64,000 nucleotides of DNA from VYDC01 sp963667515 (GTDB lineage Bacteria > Chloroflexota > Dehalococcoidia > UBA2979). The notes under the pieces are model-generated. The model saw only the letters and a list, made by a program, of their open reading frames with translations. It made no database searches and had not been told where the DNA came from. The stretch lies in assembly GCA_963667515.2 (NCBI GenBank), contig CAXXXY010000006.1, positions 248,001 through 312,000 of the forward strand, in the 5' to 3' direction. How positions within the stretch are numbered: position 1 is the stretch's first letter; every line of letters starts with the position of its first letter. A program made the position numbers and the translations under genes. Shown here piece by piece: positions 24,296 to 33,277 of the stretch.

Positions 24296-25345
24296 TGTAC
24301 TACCCAGGAAGGTTGTTCACAGGCGGGAGGCGGGGACGGCCCCGCCGACGCCGCCGTGCGGTCGGCGGTGATTGTAGCGGTAGAGCCAGCGTGGGAGCTG
24401 GCGCAGCCGCTCGGCGTTGGAGCGGTAGGGGCGGGCGTAGGCCCACTCGTTCTGCAGGATCTGGATGAAACGCTCGGCTTTGCCGTTCGTCTGCGGGCGG
24501 TAGGGCCGCGTGTGCGACAGCCGCACGTCTGCGGCAGCGGCGGCGCCGTGGAAGCTGCGGGCGACGGTGTAGGCCTTCGCGTTGTCGGTCAGGACCCGGC
24601 GCACGCGCACGCCACGCCGGCGGAAGGCCGCGAGCGCCTGCTCGAGGAAGGCGGCGCAGCTCGCGCCACGCTCGTCGGGCAGGACGGAGACGTAGGCGTA
24701 ACGGCTGTGGTCGTCGACGGCGACGTGTAGGTACTCCAGCCCCAGCGAACGCCGCGAATGCGGCCCGGAGCGCGTCTCGGCGAAGCCAGGCGCCATTCGC
24801 TTGCCGCCGCCCTCGGGGACGCGCCCGAGCTTCTTCACGTCGAGATGCAGCAGGTCGCCGGGGGCGTCGTGCTCGTAGCGGACCGGCTCCCGGGTGACGC
24901 GGTGCAGGCGGTCGAGCCGGTTGAGGCCGCGGCGCCGCAGCACGGCGTAGACCGTGGAGCGGGCGACCCCGAGCGCCCACTGGATGCGATGCGGCCCGAA
25001 TCCCTGCGTGCGTCGCACGGCGCAGATGCGTCGCTCCAGCTCGGGCGGCGTGCGCCGGGGATGCGCGCGCGGGGCGGAGCTGCGGTCCTCGAGCCCTGCC
25101 GCTCCCTCCGCCCGGAAGCGCCCCAGCCACTTGGCAACGGTGTGGCGGGAGACGCGGAAGTGGCGAGCGACCTCAGCCTGGGGCCAGCCGGCGTCCACTT
25201 CCCGCACGAGCTCGAGTCGGGTCAGCGGCGTCAGCCGCGCGTTACGATGGGCCATGAGGGTGTCCTCTCCTCGCTACTGCCGTGCTGTCACACACAGCAG
25301 CGGGCGAGGCCCCTCATCCTGTCAACAACCTACGTGGGAACTACA
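24296..25345 (-). mobile_element. IS481-family insertion sequence, copy B (1050 bp)
   Basis: The ends TGTACTACCCAGG and CCCACGTTG-type arms match copies A, C and D. The flanks are GCTAGG (24290-24295) and ACTAGC (25346-25351): the CTAG core is shared and the outer bases differ. The left CTAG holds the stop codon of the GDPD-like gene. By eye the sequence is identical to copy C. Confidence 0.95.
24317..25255 (-). CDS. IS481-family transposase (copy B)
   Basis: The 312-residue protein is identical to those of copies C and D, with Asp139, Asp224 and Glu261 intact. It begins MAHRNARL and is preceded by GAGGAGAGG. It is convergent with the GDPD-like gene. Confidence 0.95.
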   Translation of the reverse strand: MAHRNARLTPLTRLELVREVDAGWPQAEVARHFRVSRHTVAKWLGRFRAEGAAGLEDRSSAPRAHPRRTPPELERRICAVRRTQGFGPHRIQWALGVARSTVYAVLRRRGLNRLDRLHRVTREPVRYEHDAPGDLLHLDVKKLGRVPEGGGKRMAPGFAETRSGPHSRRSLGLEYLHVAVDDHSRYAYVSVLPDERGASCAAFLEQALAAFRRRGVRVRRVLTDNAKAYTVARSFHGAAAAADVRLSHTRPYRPQTNGKAERFIQILQNEWAYARPYRSNAERLRQLPRWLYRYNHRRPHGGVGGAVPASRL

Positions 25346-25435
25346 ACTAGCGCCGCGCCGCTCGGACGACGGGCGATCGAGCGGCGCGCGGGGTCGCGTC
25401 GCCCTCGCGCAACCGCTCTGCGCCGCTCAAGCAGA

Positions 25436-25441
25436 TACGAT
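25436..25441 (+). promoter_or_regulatory. Putative -10 box (TACGAT), leaderless start
   Basis: TACGAT, then 6 nt, then the ATG at 25448. Confidence 0.5.
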
Positions 25442-25447
25442 GGCGAG

Positions 25448-26701
25448 ATGAGCGAGGCAGCCGCCGAGCCGTCGCCGACGACGCCGCCGTCGACCCCGCC
25501 GGGCGCCGGCGACGACTTCGAGCTGGCGGCGCGGAGCACGCCCGCCGCCCTCGTCATCGAGCGCGCCACCCTCGAGGCGGGCGGCCGCATCCCCTTCGCT
25601 CGCTTCATGGAGCTGGCGCTCGACGACCCGGAGCACGGCTACTACGCCCGCGCGGGGCTGCGCTGGGGCGCCGCGGGCGACTACGAGAGCTCGCCTGAGG
25701 TGCACCCGGTCTTCGGCTACCTGTGGGCGCGGCAGGTGACCGAGTGCTGGGAGCGGCTGGGCCGCCCCGCGGCGTTCGAGCTGGTCGAGGTGGGGGCGGG
25801 CTCGGGCGCGTTCGCGACGGCGCTGCTCGGCTGGCTGCGCGAGCGCGAGCCCGCCTGCTTCGCCGCCTGCCGCCCGCTGCTGCTCGACGGCTACGCGCGC
25901 CGCCTGGAGGAGCAGCGCGCGGCGCTCGCGGCGCAGGGGCTCACCGCGCGCCACGCGCTGCTCGCCGACTGGCTCGCCGAGCCGGGCAGCGTGACGGGCG
26001 TGCTTCTCTCCAACGAGCTGTTCGACGCGCTCCCGGTGCACCTCGTCGGGCGGCCCGCCGACGCCGAGGACGGCGACGAGCGCGCGCTCGTCGAGTGGCA
26101 CGTGACGCGTCGCGAGGGCGGCGGCTTCGCGCTGGAGCCGGGCGCGCCCTCGACGCCCGAGCTGGCGCGACACCTCGAATGGCTGGGCGTGCGGCCAGGC
26201 GTCGGCTGCCGGCAGGAGCTGTCGCTGGCGGCGCCCGCGCTCGCCCGCGCCCTGGCATCGAGGCTGGCGCGCGGCTACCTGCTGACGCTCGACTACGGCT
26301 ACGAGAGCGCCGAGCTCTACGCCCCGTGGCGGCGCGAGGGGACGCTGATGGCGTTCCGCGACCATGCGCCGCAGGCGGACCCGCTGGCGCTTCCCGGCCT
26401 GACCGACCTCACCGCGCACGTCGACCTCGGCGCGCTCTCGCGGGCGCTGGCCGAGGAGGGGCTCGCCGTGGCGACGACGGTGACGCAGGCGGAGGCGCTG
26501 GTCGCGCTGGGCCTCGGCGATGCGCTCGACGCCGCCCGCGAGCGCATGGCCGACGACGTCGCCGCCTACGCCCGCGAGCGCCGCGCCGCCGAGACGCTGG
26601 TCGATCCGGCGGGCCTCGGTCGGGTGCGCGTGCTGACGGCAGCGCGCGGCGCCCCCCTCGAGGGGCTGCGCTGCTTGCAGGCGGCGGGCGGGGAGGAGTA
26701 G
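25448..26701 (+). CDS. SAM-dependent methyltransferase, MidA/NDUFAF7 family
   Basis: The 417-residue protein follows the MidA (DUF185) pattern: GGRIPFARFMELALDDPEHGYYA, then GDYESSPEVHPVFGYLWARQ, the SAM-binding ELVEVGAGSGAFATALL, LSNELFDALPVH and LTLDYGYESAELY. Eukaryotic NDUFAF7 methylates an Arg of complex I subunit NDUFS2; the bacterial target is unknown. The presence of NuoI- and NuoG-like genes about 8 kb away is consistent with a complex I connection but does not prove one. The N-terminal 30 residues are disordered and Pro/Thr-rich. Confidence 0.88.
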   Translation: MSEAAAEPSPTTPPSTPPGAGDDFELAARSTPAALVIERATLEAGGRIPFARFMELALDDPEHGYYARAGLRWGAAGDYESSPEVHPVFGYLWARQVTECWERLGRPAAFELVEVGAGSGAFATALLGWLREREPACFAACRPLLLDGYARRLEEQRAALAAQGLTARHALLADWLAEPGSVTGVLLSNELFDALPVHLVGRPADAEDGDERALVEWHVTRREGGGFALEPGAPSTPELARHLEWLGVRPGVGCRQELSLAAPALARALASRLARGYLLTLDYGYESAELYAPWRREGTLMAFRDHAPQADPLALPGLTDLTAHVDLGALSRALAEEGLAVATTVTQAEALVALGLGDALDAARERMADDVAAYARERRAAETLVDPAGLGRVRVLTAARGAPLEGLRCLQAAGGEE

Positions 26702-26717
26702 GGCGGGCTCAGCGGGC

Positions 26718-27437
26718 TCACGAGGGCGATAGCGGCGATGGCTGACTGCCAGGCGGCCCCGCGATAACGATCCGCCATAGGCCGAACTCCTCGCTTAGAT
26801 CGTCCCAATCGATGACCTGTTCGTGGAGAAGGTCCCCGCTCACCTCGCTAACGACGCGCAGAGTCGCCGCACGCTCGTCCTGCCAGACGAAGTAGCGGTC
26901 CCACAGCCCGACCACGCGGGTCCCGATCCAGCGGGGGGACGCCGGGATCATGCCTCGATCCTCGCCGCGAAAGAACACTCGGACGTCGACGCCCCAGTCG
27001 TTGCGAATGACAACGTCACCCTCAGCCGAGCCGGGGTAGGGCTGTTCGCACGTGGCCGAGCTGGCGGGGCGGGGCGCCCGAGGCATCAGCACATCGATCA
27101 CTAACCGGCAGCGTTGCTTGTAGGTCATCACGCGGCGGTAGACCTCCACGCCGCGCGCGTCGTACGCGCTGATCTCGTATGTCGGCGGGGAGGAGAACCA
27201 GAGGCAGCAGTCGGGTGCATGCGTATCGTATTGGGTGAGCACGCCTCCGGGCGCGACGGCCTCGGCCGCACCACCCCACCGAGCATCCCCCTTGTGAAGC
27301 ACGACGCGGACAGAGAGCTCCTCGTCGGTCGCATTCTCGATCTCGAACTCCCACTCGCCGGAGCATCCCACGAGGAGGAGCGCCGCCACCGCGAAGGCGG
27401 CGGCGAGCGCTCGGCGCGGGGCGGCGGGGCGTGGCAT
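26718..27437 (-). CDS. Putative lipoprotein, 239 residues
   Basis: The protein starts with a basic N-region, a hydrophobic stretch and the lipobox LLLVGC, so it is probably exported and lipidated. The mature part is beta-rich with two similar halves (EFEIENATDEELSVRV and DVVIRNDWGVDVRVFF), each followed by a Trp/Tyr-rich strand, suggesting two immunoglobulin-like or cupredoxin-like domains. Cysteines in DCCLWF, KQRC and ATCEQP may form disulfides. The ATG at 27437 has GGGAGG 6 nt upstream. Codon use is less GC-extreme than its neighbours, so it may have been acquired. Not recognised further. Confidence 0.72.
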   Translation of the reverse strand: MPRPAAPRRALAAAFAVAALLLVGCSGEWEFEIENATDEELSVRVVLHKGDARWGGAAEAVAPGGVLTQYDTHAPDCCLWFSSPPTYEISAYDARGVEVYRRVMTYKQRCRLVIDVLMPRAPRPASSATCEQPYPGSAEGDVVIRNDWGVDVRVFFRGEDRGMIPASPRWIGTRVVGLWDRYFVWQDERAATLRVVSEVSGDLLHEQVIDWDDLSEEFGLWRIVIAGPPGSQPSPLSPS

Positions 27438-27505
27438 CGCGACCTCCCTCGACATGACGATCGTCGTCGCGCGGCGGTTCCACGAGTGCCCAGCCGCCAC
27501 CGTGC

Positions 27506-27511
27506 GACAAT
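27506..27511 (+). promoter_or_regulatory. Putative -10 box (GACAAT), near-leaderless start
   Basis: The hexamer ends 7 nt before GTG 27519. Confidence 0.35.
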
Positions 27512-27518
27512 CGAGGGC

Positions 27519-27899
27519 GTGGACGCGGAGCACTACAGCGCGACGCTGATCGACCACTTCGAGCGGCCGCGCAACGCGGGCGAGATGGCCGATGCCGACG
27601 CCGAGGCGTTCGTCACTAACCCCGTCTGCGGCGACTCGTTGCGGCTCTTCCTGCGCATCGAGGGCGAGCGCGTGAGCGCGGCGTCGTTCCTCTCCTCGGG
27701 CTGCCCCGCGACCATCGGCACCTCCTCCGCCGCGACCGAACTGCTGGCCGGCGCCACGCTCGCCGAAGCGGAGGCGCTGACCCGCGACGACTACGCTGCC
27801 GCCGTCGGCGGGCTGCCGCGCGCGAAGCTGCACTGCTCCGTGCTCGCGGCGGCGGCGGTGCGCAACGCGCTCGCCGGCTGGCGCGAGCGAGCGCCGTAG
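27519..27899 (+). CDS. Iron-sulfur cluster scaffold, IscU/SufU (NifU N-terminal) family
   Basis: The 126-residue protein assembles Fe-S clusters on three cysteines: Cys37 (NPVCGDS), Cys62 (GCPATIG) and Cys106 (LHCSVLAA), with Asp39 beside the first. It lacks the extra insert of typical SufU but keeps the order of the fold. It starts at GTG. A NifS-type cysteine desulfurase at 45.6-46.9 kb may be its sulfur donor. The many Fe-S proteins in the window would be clients. Confidence 0.88.
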   Translation: MDAEHYSATLIDHFERPRNAGEMADADAEAFVTNPVCGDSLRLFLRIEGERVSAASFLSSGCPATIGTSSAATELLAGATLAEAEALTRDDYAAAVGGLPRAKLHCSVLAAAAVRNALAGWRERAP

Positions 27900-28017
27900 C
27901 GCGGCCCCGCGTCGCGGCACCCGAGCGCCCGCGCGCGGCGCCGGGGTAGAATCGCGCTCGCACGACCGGCACCGGCACGGAGCGGGGCGCCCGCGGGCGG
28001 CCCTCGGAAGGCGCGAG

Positions 28018-28887
28018 ATGCGGCACTTCGACTACGCGCGGCCGGCCTCGCTCGCCGAGGCCATGGAGGCGCTGCGCGAGCGCGGCGAGGGCGCGCGGCC
28101 GCTGGGCGGCGGCACCGACCTGCTGGTGCAGGTGAAGGAGGGGCACCGCCGCCCCTCGGCGCTGATCTCGCTCGCGGACGTCCCCGAGCTCGCCGGCGTG
28201 CATGTCGACGCCAGCGGCGAGCTGCGCGTCGGCGCGCGCGCCACGATGCAGGAGATCGGCGACGACGCCACGGCGCAGCAGCGCTTTTCGGCGCTCGCGG
28301 ACGGCGCCTCGGTGGTCGGCTCCTACCAGACGCGCAACATGGCGACGATCGGCGGCAACGTCTGCAACGCCGCGCCCTCGGCCGACACGAGCCCGCCGCT
28401 CGTCGTGCTGGGCGCCCTCGCCCACGTCGCCGGCGTGAACGGCGAGCGCGAGCTGCCCGTCCAGGAGCTGTGGAGCGGCCCCGGCCAGACCACGCTCGAG
28501 CCCGGCGAGATCGTCACGTCCTTCGTCCTGCCGGCGCCGCCGGCGGGCGCCGGCTCACACTACGCGCGGCACACGCCGCGCAAGATCATGGACATCGCCG
28601 TCGTCGGCGTGGCGAGCTACGTCGAGCTGGACGCGGGCGGCGTGGTGCAGGCGGCGCGCATCGCGCTGGGCGCGGTCGCGCCCACGGTGGTGCGCGCGCC
28701 GCAGGCGGAGCAGGCGCTCGTGGGCCGCGCGCTCACGGAGGAGGCGGCCGCCGAGGCGGGCCGAGTCGCCGCCGGCGAGGCGCGCCCGATCTCCGACGTT
28801 CGCGGCTCGGCGAGCTTCCGCCGCTACCTGGTGGAGACGATGACCCGCGCGAGCGTGCTGCGCGCGGCAGAGCGGGCGCGCGGCTAG
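28018..28887 (+). CDS. Molybdenum hydroxylase, FAD-binding subunit
   Basis: The 289-residue medium subunit of a xanthine dehydrogenase-family enzyme has the FAD-binding ARPLGGGTDLLVQVKEG and ASVVGSYQTRNMATIGGNVCNAAPSADTSPP segments, and a C-terminal CO_deh_flav_C domain (residues 175-285). It is the first gene of a co-directional block (FAD, Fe-S and Mo subunits, MocA-like). A TAGAAT -10 box lies about 65 nt upstream, so the operon has a leader. The substrate of the complex is not known. Confidence 0.92.
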   Translation: MRHFDYARPASLAEAMEALRERGEGARPLGGGTDLLVQVKEGHRRPSALISLADVPELAGVHVDASGELRVGARATMQEIGDDATAQQRFSALADGASVVGSYQTRNMATIGGNVCNAAPSADTSPPLVVLGALAHVAGVNGERELPVQELWSGPGQTTLEPGEIVTSFVLPAPPAGAGSHYARHTPRKIMDIAVVGVASYVELDAGGVVQAARIALGAVAPTVVRAPQAEQALVGRALTEEAAAEAGRVAAGEARPISDVRGSASFRRYLVETMTRASVLRAAERARG

Positions 28888-28924
28888 CGTCGCAGGTGCG
28901 CCGACGAGGACGAGAGGGAGCGGG

Positions 28925-29410
28925 ATGGCGAAGCAGGCCCACCGGCTGACCGTCAACGGTCGCGAGCACGACGTCTACGCCGAGCCCAGCCGCTCGCTGC
29001 TGGAGGTTGTGCGCGACGAGCTGCGCCTGACCGGCTCGAAGGAGGGCTGCGGCACCGGCGACTGCGGCGCCTGCACGATGCTGGTCGACGGCCGCGTGGT
29101 CACCTCGTGCCTCGTGCTGTGGCCGGAGGCGGAGGGGCGCGAGGTGCGCACCATCGAGGGGCTCGCCGAGGGCAGCGCGCTGCACCCGTTGCAGCGCGCC
29201 TTCGTGGAGCACGGCGCGGTGCAGTGCGGCTTCTGCATCCCCGGCATGATCCTCGCGGGCGTCGCGACGCTGGAGCGCACGCCGCACGCCACGCGCGAGC
29301 AGATCCGCGACGGCATCGCTGGCAATCTCTGCCGCTGCACCGGCTACCAGAAGATCGTGGACGCCATCGAGAGCGTGGCGCACGCCTCCTCCAATGGGGA
29401 GGAGCGCTAG
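28925..29410 (+). CDS. Molybdenum hydroxylase, [2Fe-2S] subunit
   Basis: The 161-residue small subunit holds two [2Fe-2S] clusters. Cys42/47/50/62 are in the ferredoxin-like N-domain (GCGTGDCGACTML), and Cys101/104/136/138 are in the helical C-domain (CGFCIPGM, CRCTGY). It passes electrons from the Mo site to FAD. It starts at ATG after GAGAGGGAGCGGG, 38 bp after the FAD subunit. Confidence 0.95.
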   Translation: MAKQAHRLTVNGREHDVYAEPSRSLLEVVRDELRLTGSKEGCGTGDCGACTMLVDGRVVTSCLVLWPEAEGREVRTIEGLAEGSALHPLQRAFVEHGAVQCGFCIPGMILAGVATLERTPHATREQIRDGIAGNLCRCTGYQKIVDAIESVAHASSNGEER

Positions 29411-29482
29411 CAGACTGCGAGGCGCCGCCACCTCCAGGATGGTGAGCATCCGAGGCGAGGGGCGCGAGCCGAGGAGGAGAGC

Positions 29483-31840
29483 ATGACCACCGTCGAGAAG
29501 CCCGGAGCCGCCGACCCCACGACCGGGCGGGCGCGCTACGCCGCCGTCGGCGAGCGACAGCCCCGCCTCGAGGGGGTGCAGAAGACCACGGGTCGCAGCG
29601 TCTACGCCGCCGACGTGCAGCTCCCCGGGATGCTGCACGCGCGGCTCGTGCTGTCGCCGCACCCGCACGCGCGCATCACGACGCTCGACGCGAGTGCCGC
29701 GCTGGCTCACGAGGGCGTGGTGGCCGTCATCACCGCGGACGACCTCGGGCGCGCCGCCCGCGACGGCAGCAACCCGGCGCGCGGCGCCTCCAACCGCGCC
29801 GACGCGCTGCTCGCCGACCGCGAGGCGGTCTTCGCCGGCCAGCCCGTCGCCGTCGTGCTGGGCGAGAGCTACAGCGCCGCCGAGGAGGGCGCCGACCTCC
29901 TGAACGTGGAGTACGAGGAGCTGCCCGCCGTGCTCGACATGGAGGCGGCGATGGAGCCGGACTCCCCGCTGGCACGCTCGCCGGTCTCCGACATCGATCA
30001 CACGGAGGAGGACGCGCACGTCACCATCGACGTGAAGTCGGAGGAGGCCGAGGGCCGCCCCACCAACATCGCCTCGCACGTCTCGTTCGAGCGCGGCGAC
30101 CTCGACGCCGGCTTCGAGCAGGCCGACCTCGTCGTGGAGCGCAGCTACCGCGCCGCGCTCGTGCACCAGGGCTACATCGAGCCGCACGCCACCGTCGCCG
30201 ACTACGACCCCGCCTCGGGCGACGTCTCCGTCTGGACCTCGACGCAGGGGCAGTTCCACGTCCGCGACACGCTGATGCGGCTCTTCAAGCTCCCCGAGAC
30301 GAAGCTGCGCGTGATCGGCTGCGAGCTCGGCGGCGGCTTCGGCGGGAAGATGATCCAGAGCGCGACCATCGCCACGGCGTGCGCGCTGCTGGCGGAGCGG
30401 CCGGTGAAGCTCGTCTTCACGCGGCGCGAGGATCTGCTGGCGGCGACTCCGACGCCCGGCTCGGTCGTGCGCCTCAAGAGCGGCATCACGAAGGACGGCG
30501 ACGTCACGGCGTTGCAGGCGACGGTGATCTACGACGCGGGCGCCTTCCCCGGCGCGCCGGCGGCCGTCGGCTCGCTGCTGATCTCCTCGTTCTACCGTTG
30601 GCCCAACCTGCGCACCGACGGCTACGAGGTGCTGACCAACCACGTCTCCGTGGGCGCGATCCGCGCGCCCGGCATCCACAACATCACCCACGCCATGGAA
30701 CAGCAGATGGACGAGATGGCGCGCGGCGTCGGCCTCGACCCGGCCGAGGTGCGGCTGCGCAACGCGGTCCGCACGGGCGACCCGATGGCCTCGGGCAAGC
30801 CGTTCCCCGCTATCGGCATGGTCGAGACGATCGAGGCGGCGGCCGCGCACCCGATCTGGCAGGAGCGCGAGCAGGCACGCACCCGCTCCACCGAGACGAC
30901 GAAGGTCGGCGTGGGCCTCGCGGTCTCGGGCTGGCTGGGCGGGCTGCAGCCGGCCTCGGCGGAGCTGATGCTGAACTCCGACGGCACGGTCAACGCCGTG
31001 GTCGGCGCGATGGACATCTCCGGCGTCAACACGAGCTTCGCGCAGATCGTCGCCGAGGAGCTCGCGATCCCCGTCGAGCGCGTCTCCGTCACGACCGGCG
31101 ACACGCGCACCGCGCCCTACGCCGGCATCTCGGCGGGCTCGAAGACCACGATCACGATGGGGCGCGCGCTGCGCGAGGCCGCCATCGACATGCGGCAGCA
31201 GATGTTCTCGGTCGCCGCCGATCAGCTGGAGGCGAACGCCCAGGACATGGAGCTCGCCGAGGGCGAAGTCCGCGTCGCCGGATCGCCCGAGAAGGCGCTG
31301 CCCTTCCGCCGCCTCGCCTCGATCACCACGGGCTTCGGCTCGCTCTACACGCCGATCGTCGGCAAGGGCGCGATCTCGGCGCGGGTGCAAGCGCCGGGCT
31401 TCACGGCGCAGCTCGCCGAGCTCGAGGTCGACACGGTGAGCGGGAACGTCACGCTAAAGCGCTGGGCGATCGCGCAGGACGCCGGCTACGCCATCAACCC
31501 GCTCTCCGTGGAGGGGCAGATGGAGGGCGGCACCGGCATGGGCATCGGCATCGGCCTCTCCGAGGAGTACCTCTTCGACGAGGGCGGCCACCTGCGCAAC
31601 GCGGGGCTGCTGGACTACCGCATGCCGACCGCCGCCGACACCCCCGACATCGAGTCGCTGATCGTCGAGGTGCCCTCGGAGGAGGGGCCGTACGGCGCGC
31701 GCGGCGTCGGTGAGCCCTCGATCACGGCGGGGCCGGCCGCGATCGCGAACGCGATCTACGACGCGCTCGGCGTGCGCGTGACGGAGATGCCGGCCACGCC
31801 CGAGCGCATCCTGCGCGCGCTCGGCCGCATCGCGGACTAG
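29483..31840 (+). CDS. Molybdenum hydroxylase, molybdopterin-binding large subunit
   Basis: The 785-residue catalytic subunit has the aldehyde oxidase/xanthine dehydrogenase hammerhead domain (about 30-150), the Mo-site signature GCELGGGFGGKM near residue 290, and the catalytic Glu in YGARGVGEPSITAGP near the C-terminus. The loop that reads AYRCSFR in CO dehydrogenase is GAIRAPGIH here, so it is not CoxL. It probably hydroxylates an aldehyde, purine or N-heterocycle. The MocA-like protein downstream would mature its cofactor. Confidence 0.93.
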   Translation: MTTVEKPGAADPTTGRARYAAVGERQPRLEGVQKTTGRSVYAADVQLPGMLHARLVLSPHPHARITTLDASAALAHEGVVAVITADDLGRAARDGSNPARGASNRADALLADREAVFAGQPVAVVLGESYSAAEEGADLLNVEYEELPAVLDMEAAMEPDSPLARSPVSDIDHTEEDAHVTIDVKSEEAEGRPTNIASHVSFERGDLDAGFEQADLVVERSYRAALVHQGYIEPHATVADYDPASGDVSVWTSTQGQFHVRDTLMRLFKLPETKLRVIGCELGGGFGGKMIQSATIATACALLAERPVKLVFTRREDLLAATPTPGSVVRLKSGITKDGDVTALQATVIYDAGAFPGAPAAVGSLLISSFYRWPNLRTDGYEVLTNHVSVGAIRAPGIHNITHAMEQQMDEMARGVGLDPAEVRLRNAVRTGDPMASGKPFPAIGMVETIEAAAAHPIWQEREQARTRSTETTKVGVGLAVSGWLGGLQPASAELMLNSDGTVNAVVGAMDISGVNTSFAQIVAEELAIPVERVSVTTGDTRTAPYAGISAGSKTTITMGRALREAAIDMRQQMFSVAADQLEANAQDMELAEGEVRVAGSPEKALPFRRLASITTGFGSLYTPIVGKGAISARVQAPGFTAQLAELEVDTVSGNVTLKRWAIAQDAGYAINPLSVEGQMEGGTGMGIGIGLSEEYLFDEGGHLRNAGLLDYRMPTAADTPDIESLIVEVPSEEGPYGARGVGEPSITAGPAAIANAIYDALGVRVTEMPATPERILRALGRIAD

Positions 31841-31850
31841 GCGCGCCTCG

Positions 31851-32456
31851 ATGGCCGTCGCGGCGCTGCTGCTGGCGGCCGGCGCCTCGCGCCGCATGGG
31901 GCGGCCCAAGCCGCTGCTGCCGTGGGGCGGGAGCACGCTGCTCGCCTGGGAGCTCGACGAGCTCGAGCGATCGTGCGTCGACGACATCGTAGTGGTGACG
32001 GGCGCGCGCGCCGACGAGGTGCGCCGCTCGCTGGGCGCACACGCGCGGCACTGCGTCTTCCACCCGCGCTGGCCGCAGGGGCGCGCCACCTCGCTGGCCG
32101 CGGGGGCGCGCGCGCTGGCCGCGCCCGGCCGCGAGCGGCCCGAGGCGATCGTGGTGCAGAACGTCGATCAGCCGACGCGCGCCGACATCGTCGACCGGCT
32201 GGTGGCCGAGCTGCGCGACTCGGGCGCCGAGGCGGTGCAGCCGAGCTTCGGCGGGCGCGCCGGGCACCCCGTCGTGCTGGCCGGCGCGCTGCTCGAGGAG
32301 CTGGCCGCCGTGCGCGAGGAGACGCAGGGGCTGCGCGCGCTGCGCGAGCGCCACCCCCCGCGGCTGCTGGCGATGGACGACGAGCCCGTGGTGCGCATCG
32401 ACCTCGACACGCCGGAGAGCCTGGACGAGGGGCGCCGGCTGCTCGGCGTCGCGTAG
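31851..32456 (+). CDS. MocA-like molybdenum cofactor nucleotidyltransferase
   Basis: The 201-residue protein starts with the nucleotidyltransferase signature LLAAGASRRMGRPKPLLPWGG and contains VVQNVDQPT (metal-binding Asp) and FGGRAGHPVVL. These match MocA/MobA-like enzymes that attach CMP to molybdopterin for hydroxylases of the xanthine dehydrogenase family. It starts 10 bp after the large subunit, which supports this role. It starts at ATG. Confidence 0.88.
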   Translation: MAVAALLLAAGASRRMGRPKPLLPWGGSTLLAWELDELERSCVDDIVVVTGARADEVRRSLGAHARHCVFHPRWPQGRATSLAAGARALAAPGRERPEAIVVQNVDQPTRADIVDRLVAELRDSGAEAVQPSFGGRAGHPVVLAGALLEELAAVREETQGLRALRERHPPRLLAMDDEPVVRIDLDTPESLDEGRRLLGVA

Positions 32457-32481
32457 CGGCGACGAGGGGCGGGGGAGCGCG

Positions 32482-33222
32482 CTGCGACTCGACTGCCTCG
32501 GCTCCGGCCACGCCTTCTCGCACGGCCGCTACTGGTCGGGCTTCCTGCTGGACGGCCGCATCCTCCTCGACTGCCCGCCGCAGACGCTGGCGCACCTCTA
32601 CAGACTGGGCGCCCCGCCCGAGGCGCTCGACCTCGTGCTGCTGTCGCACGCGCACTCCGACCACATCGGCGGCGTCGACCTGCTGCTGCTCGACGTGGTG
32701 ATGGCGCGCGGCGAGCGGCTGGCGGAGCGCCCGCTCGCCCTCGCAGGGCCGCCCGGCATCTACGCGCGCCTGCGCGAGGTGATCGGCGACACGCCGCGGC
32801 TCCCCGCGCGCGACGACCCGCGGCTGCGCTGGCTGGAGCAGCCGGGCGGCAGCGCCTTCTCCTGGGCCGGCGCCCGCGTCGAATGCGTCACCGTCGAGCA
32901 TGCGCCCGACCTGGCGGCGCTCGGCTACCGCGTGCAGCTGGGCGGGCGGACGCTCGCCTACACGGGCGACGCGCGGCTCACGCCCGCCATCGACGAGCTG
33001 GCGGCGGGCGCCGACCTTCTCATCGTGGAGTGCGGCGGCGATCGCGCGCGCGGCCACTTCGAGTGGGACGACGTGCGCGAGCTGCGGGGGCGGCTCCCCG
33101 CCACGACGCGCATGCTCGTCACCCACTACGACCACGCCACCGCGCCCAACCCCGCCTCGCTGGTCTCCTCCTCGGGCGGGGGCGTCGAGCTGGCGCAGGA
33201 CCTCGCGCGCTACGAGCTGTAG
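32482..33222 (+). CDS. Metallo-beta-lactamase fold hydrolase
   Basis: The 246-residue protein has SHAHSDHIGG (HxHxDH metal motif), HAPD, YTGDARLTP (bridging Asp) and THYDH, as in lactonase or RNase Z-like MBL proteins. No ATG, GTG or TTG is available in frame before the fold. The natural N-terminus LRLDCLGSGHAFS starts at CTG 32482, which has GGGGGAG 4-5 nt upstream, so I infer a CTG start. The first standard start (GTG 32635) would remove the first strands of the fold. It lies 25 bp after the MocA-like gene and probably shares its operon. Substrate unknown. Confidence 0.8.
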   Translation: MRLDCLGSGHAFSHGRYWSGFLLDGRILLDCPPQTLAHLYRLGAPPEALDLVLLSHAHSDHIGGVDLLLLDVVMARGERLAERPLALAGPPGIYARLREVIGDTPRLPARDDPRLRWLEQPGGSAFSWAGARVECVTVEHAPDLAALGYRVQLGGRTLAYTGDARLTPAIDELAAGADLLIVECGGDRARGHFEWDDVRELRGRLPATTRMLVTHYDHATAPNPASLVSSSGGGVELAQDLARYEL

Positions 33223-33265
33223 CGAGGGGCCCCGCCCGAAGGCCGTGGCGAGGCGGCGCCGCTGC

Positions 33266-33271
33266 TAGACT
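33266..33271 (+). promoter_or_regulatory. Putative -10 box (TAGACT), leaderless start
   Basis: TAGACT, then 6 nt, then the ATG at 33278. Confidence 0.5.
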
Positions 33272-33277
33272 CGCGCC

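Noticed and set aside
28733..31390. An 885-codon minus-strand frame antisense to the Mo hydroxylase large subunit
   Set aside because: Same shadow effect; the plus-strand gene has clear catalytic motifs.
29483..31840. Carbon monoxide dehydrogenase (CoxL) identity
   Set aside because: The active-site loop AYRCSFR is absent; GAIRAPG is found instead.
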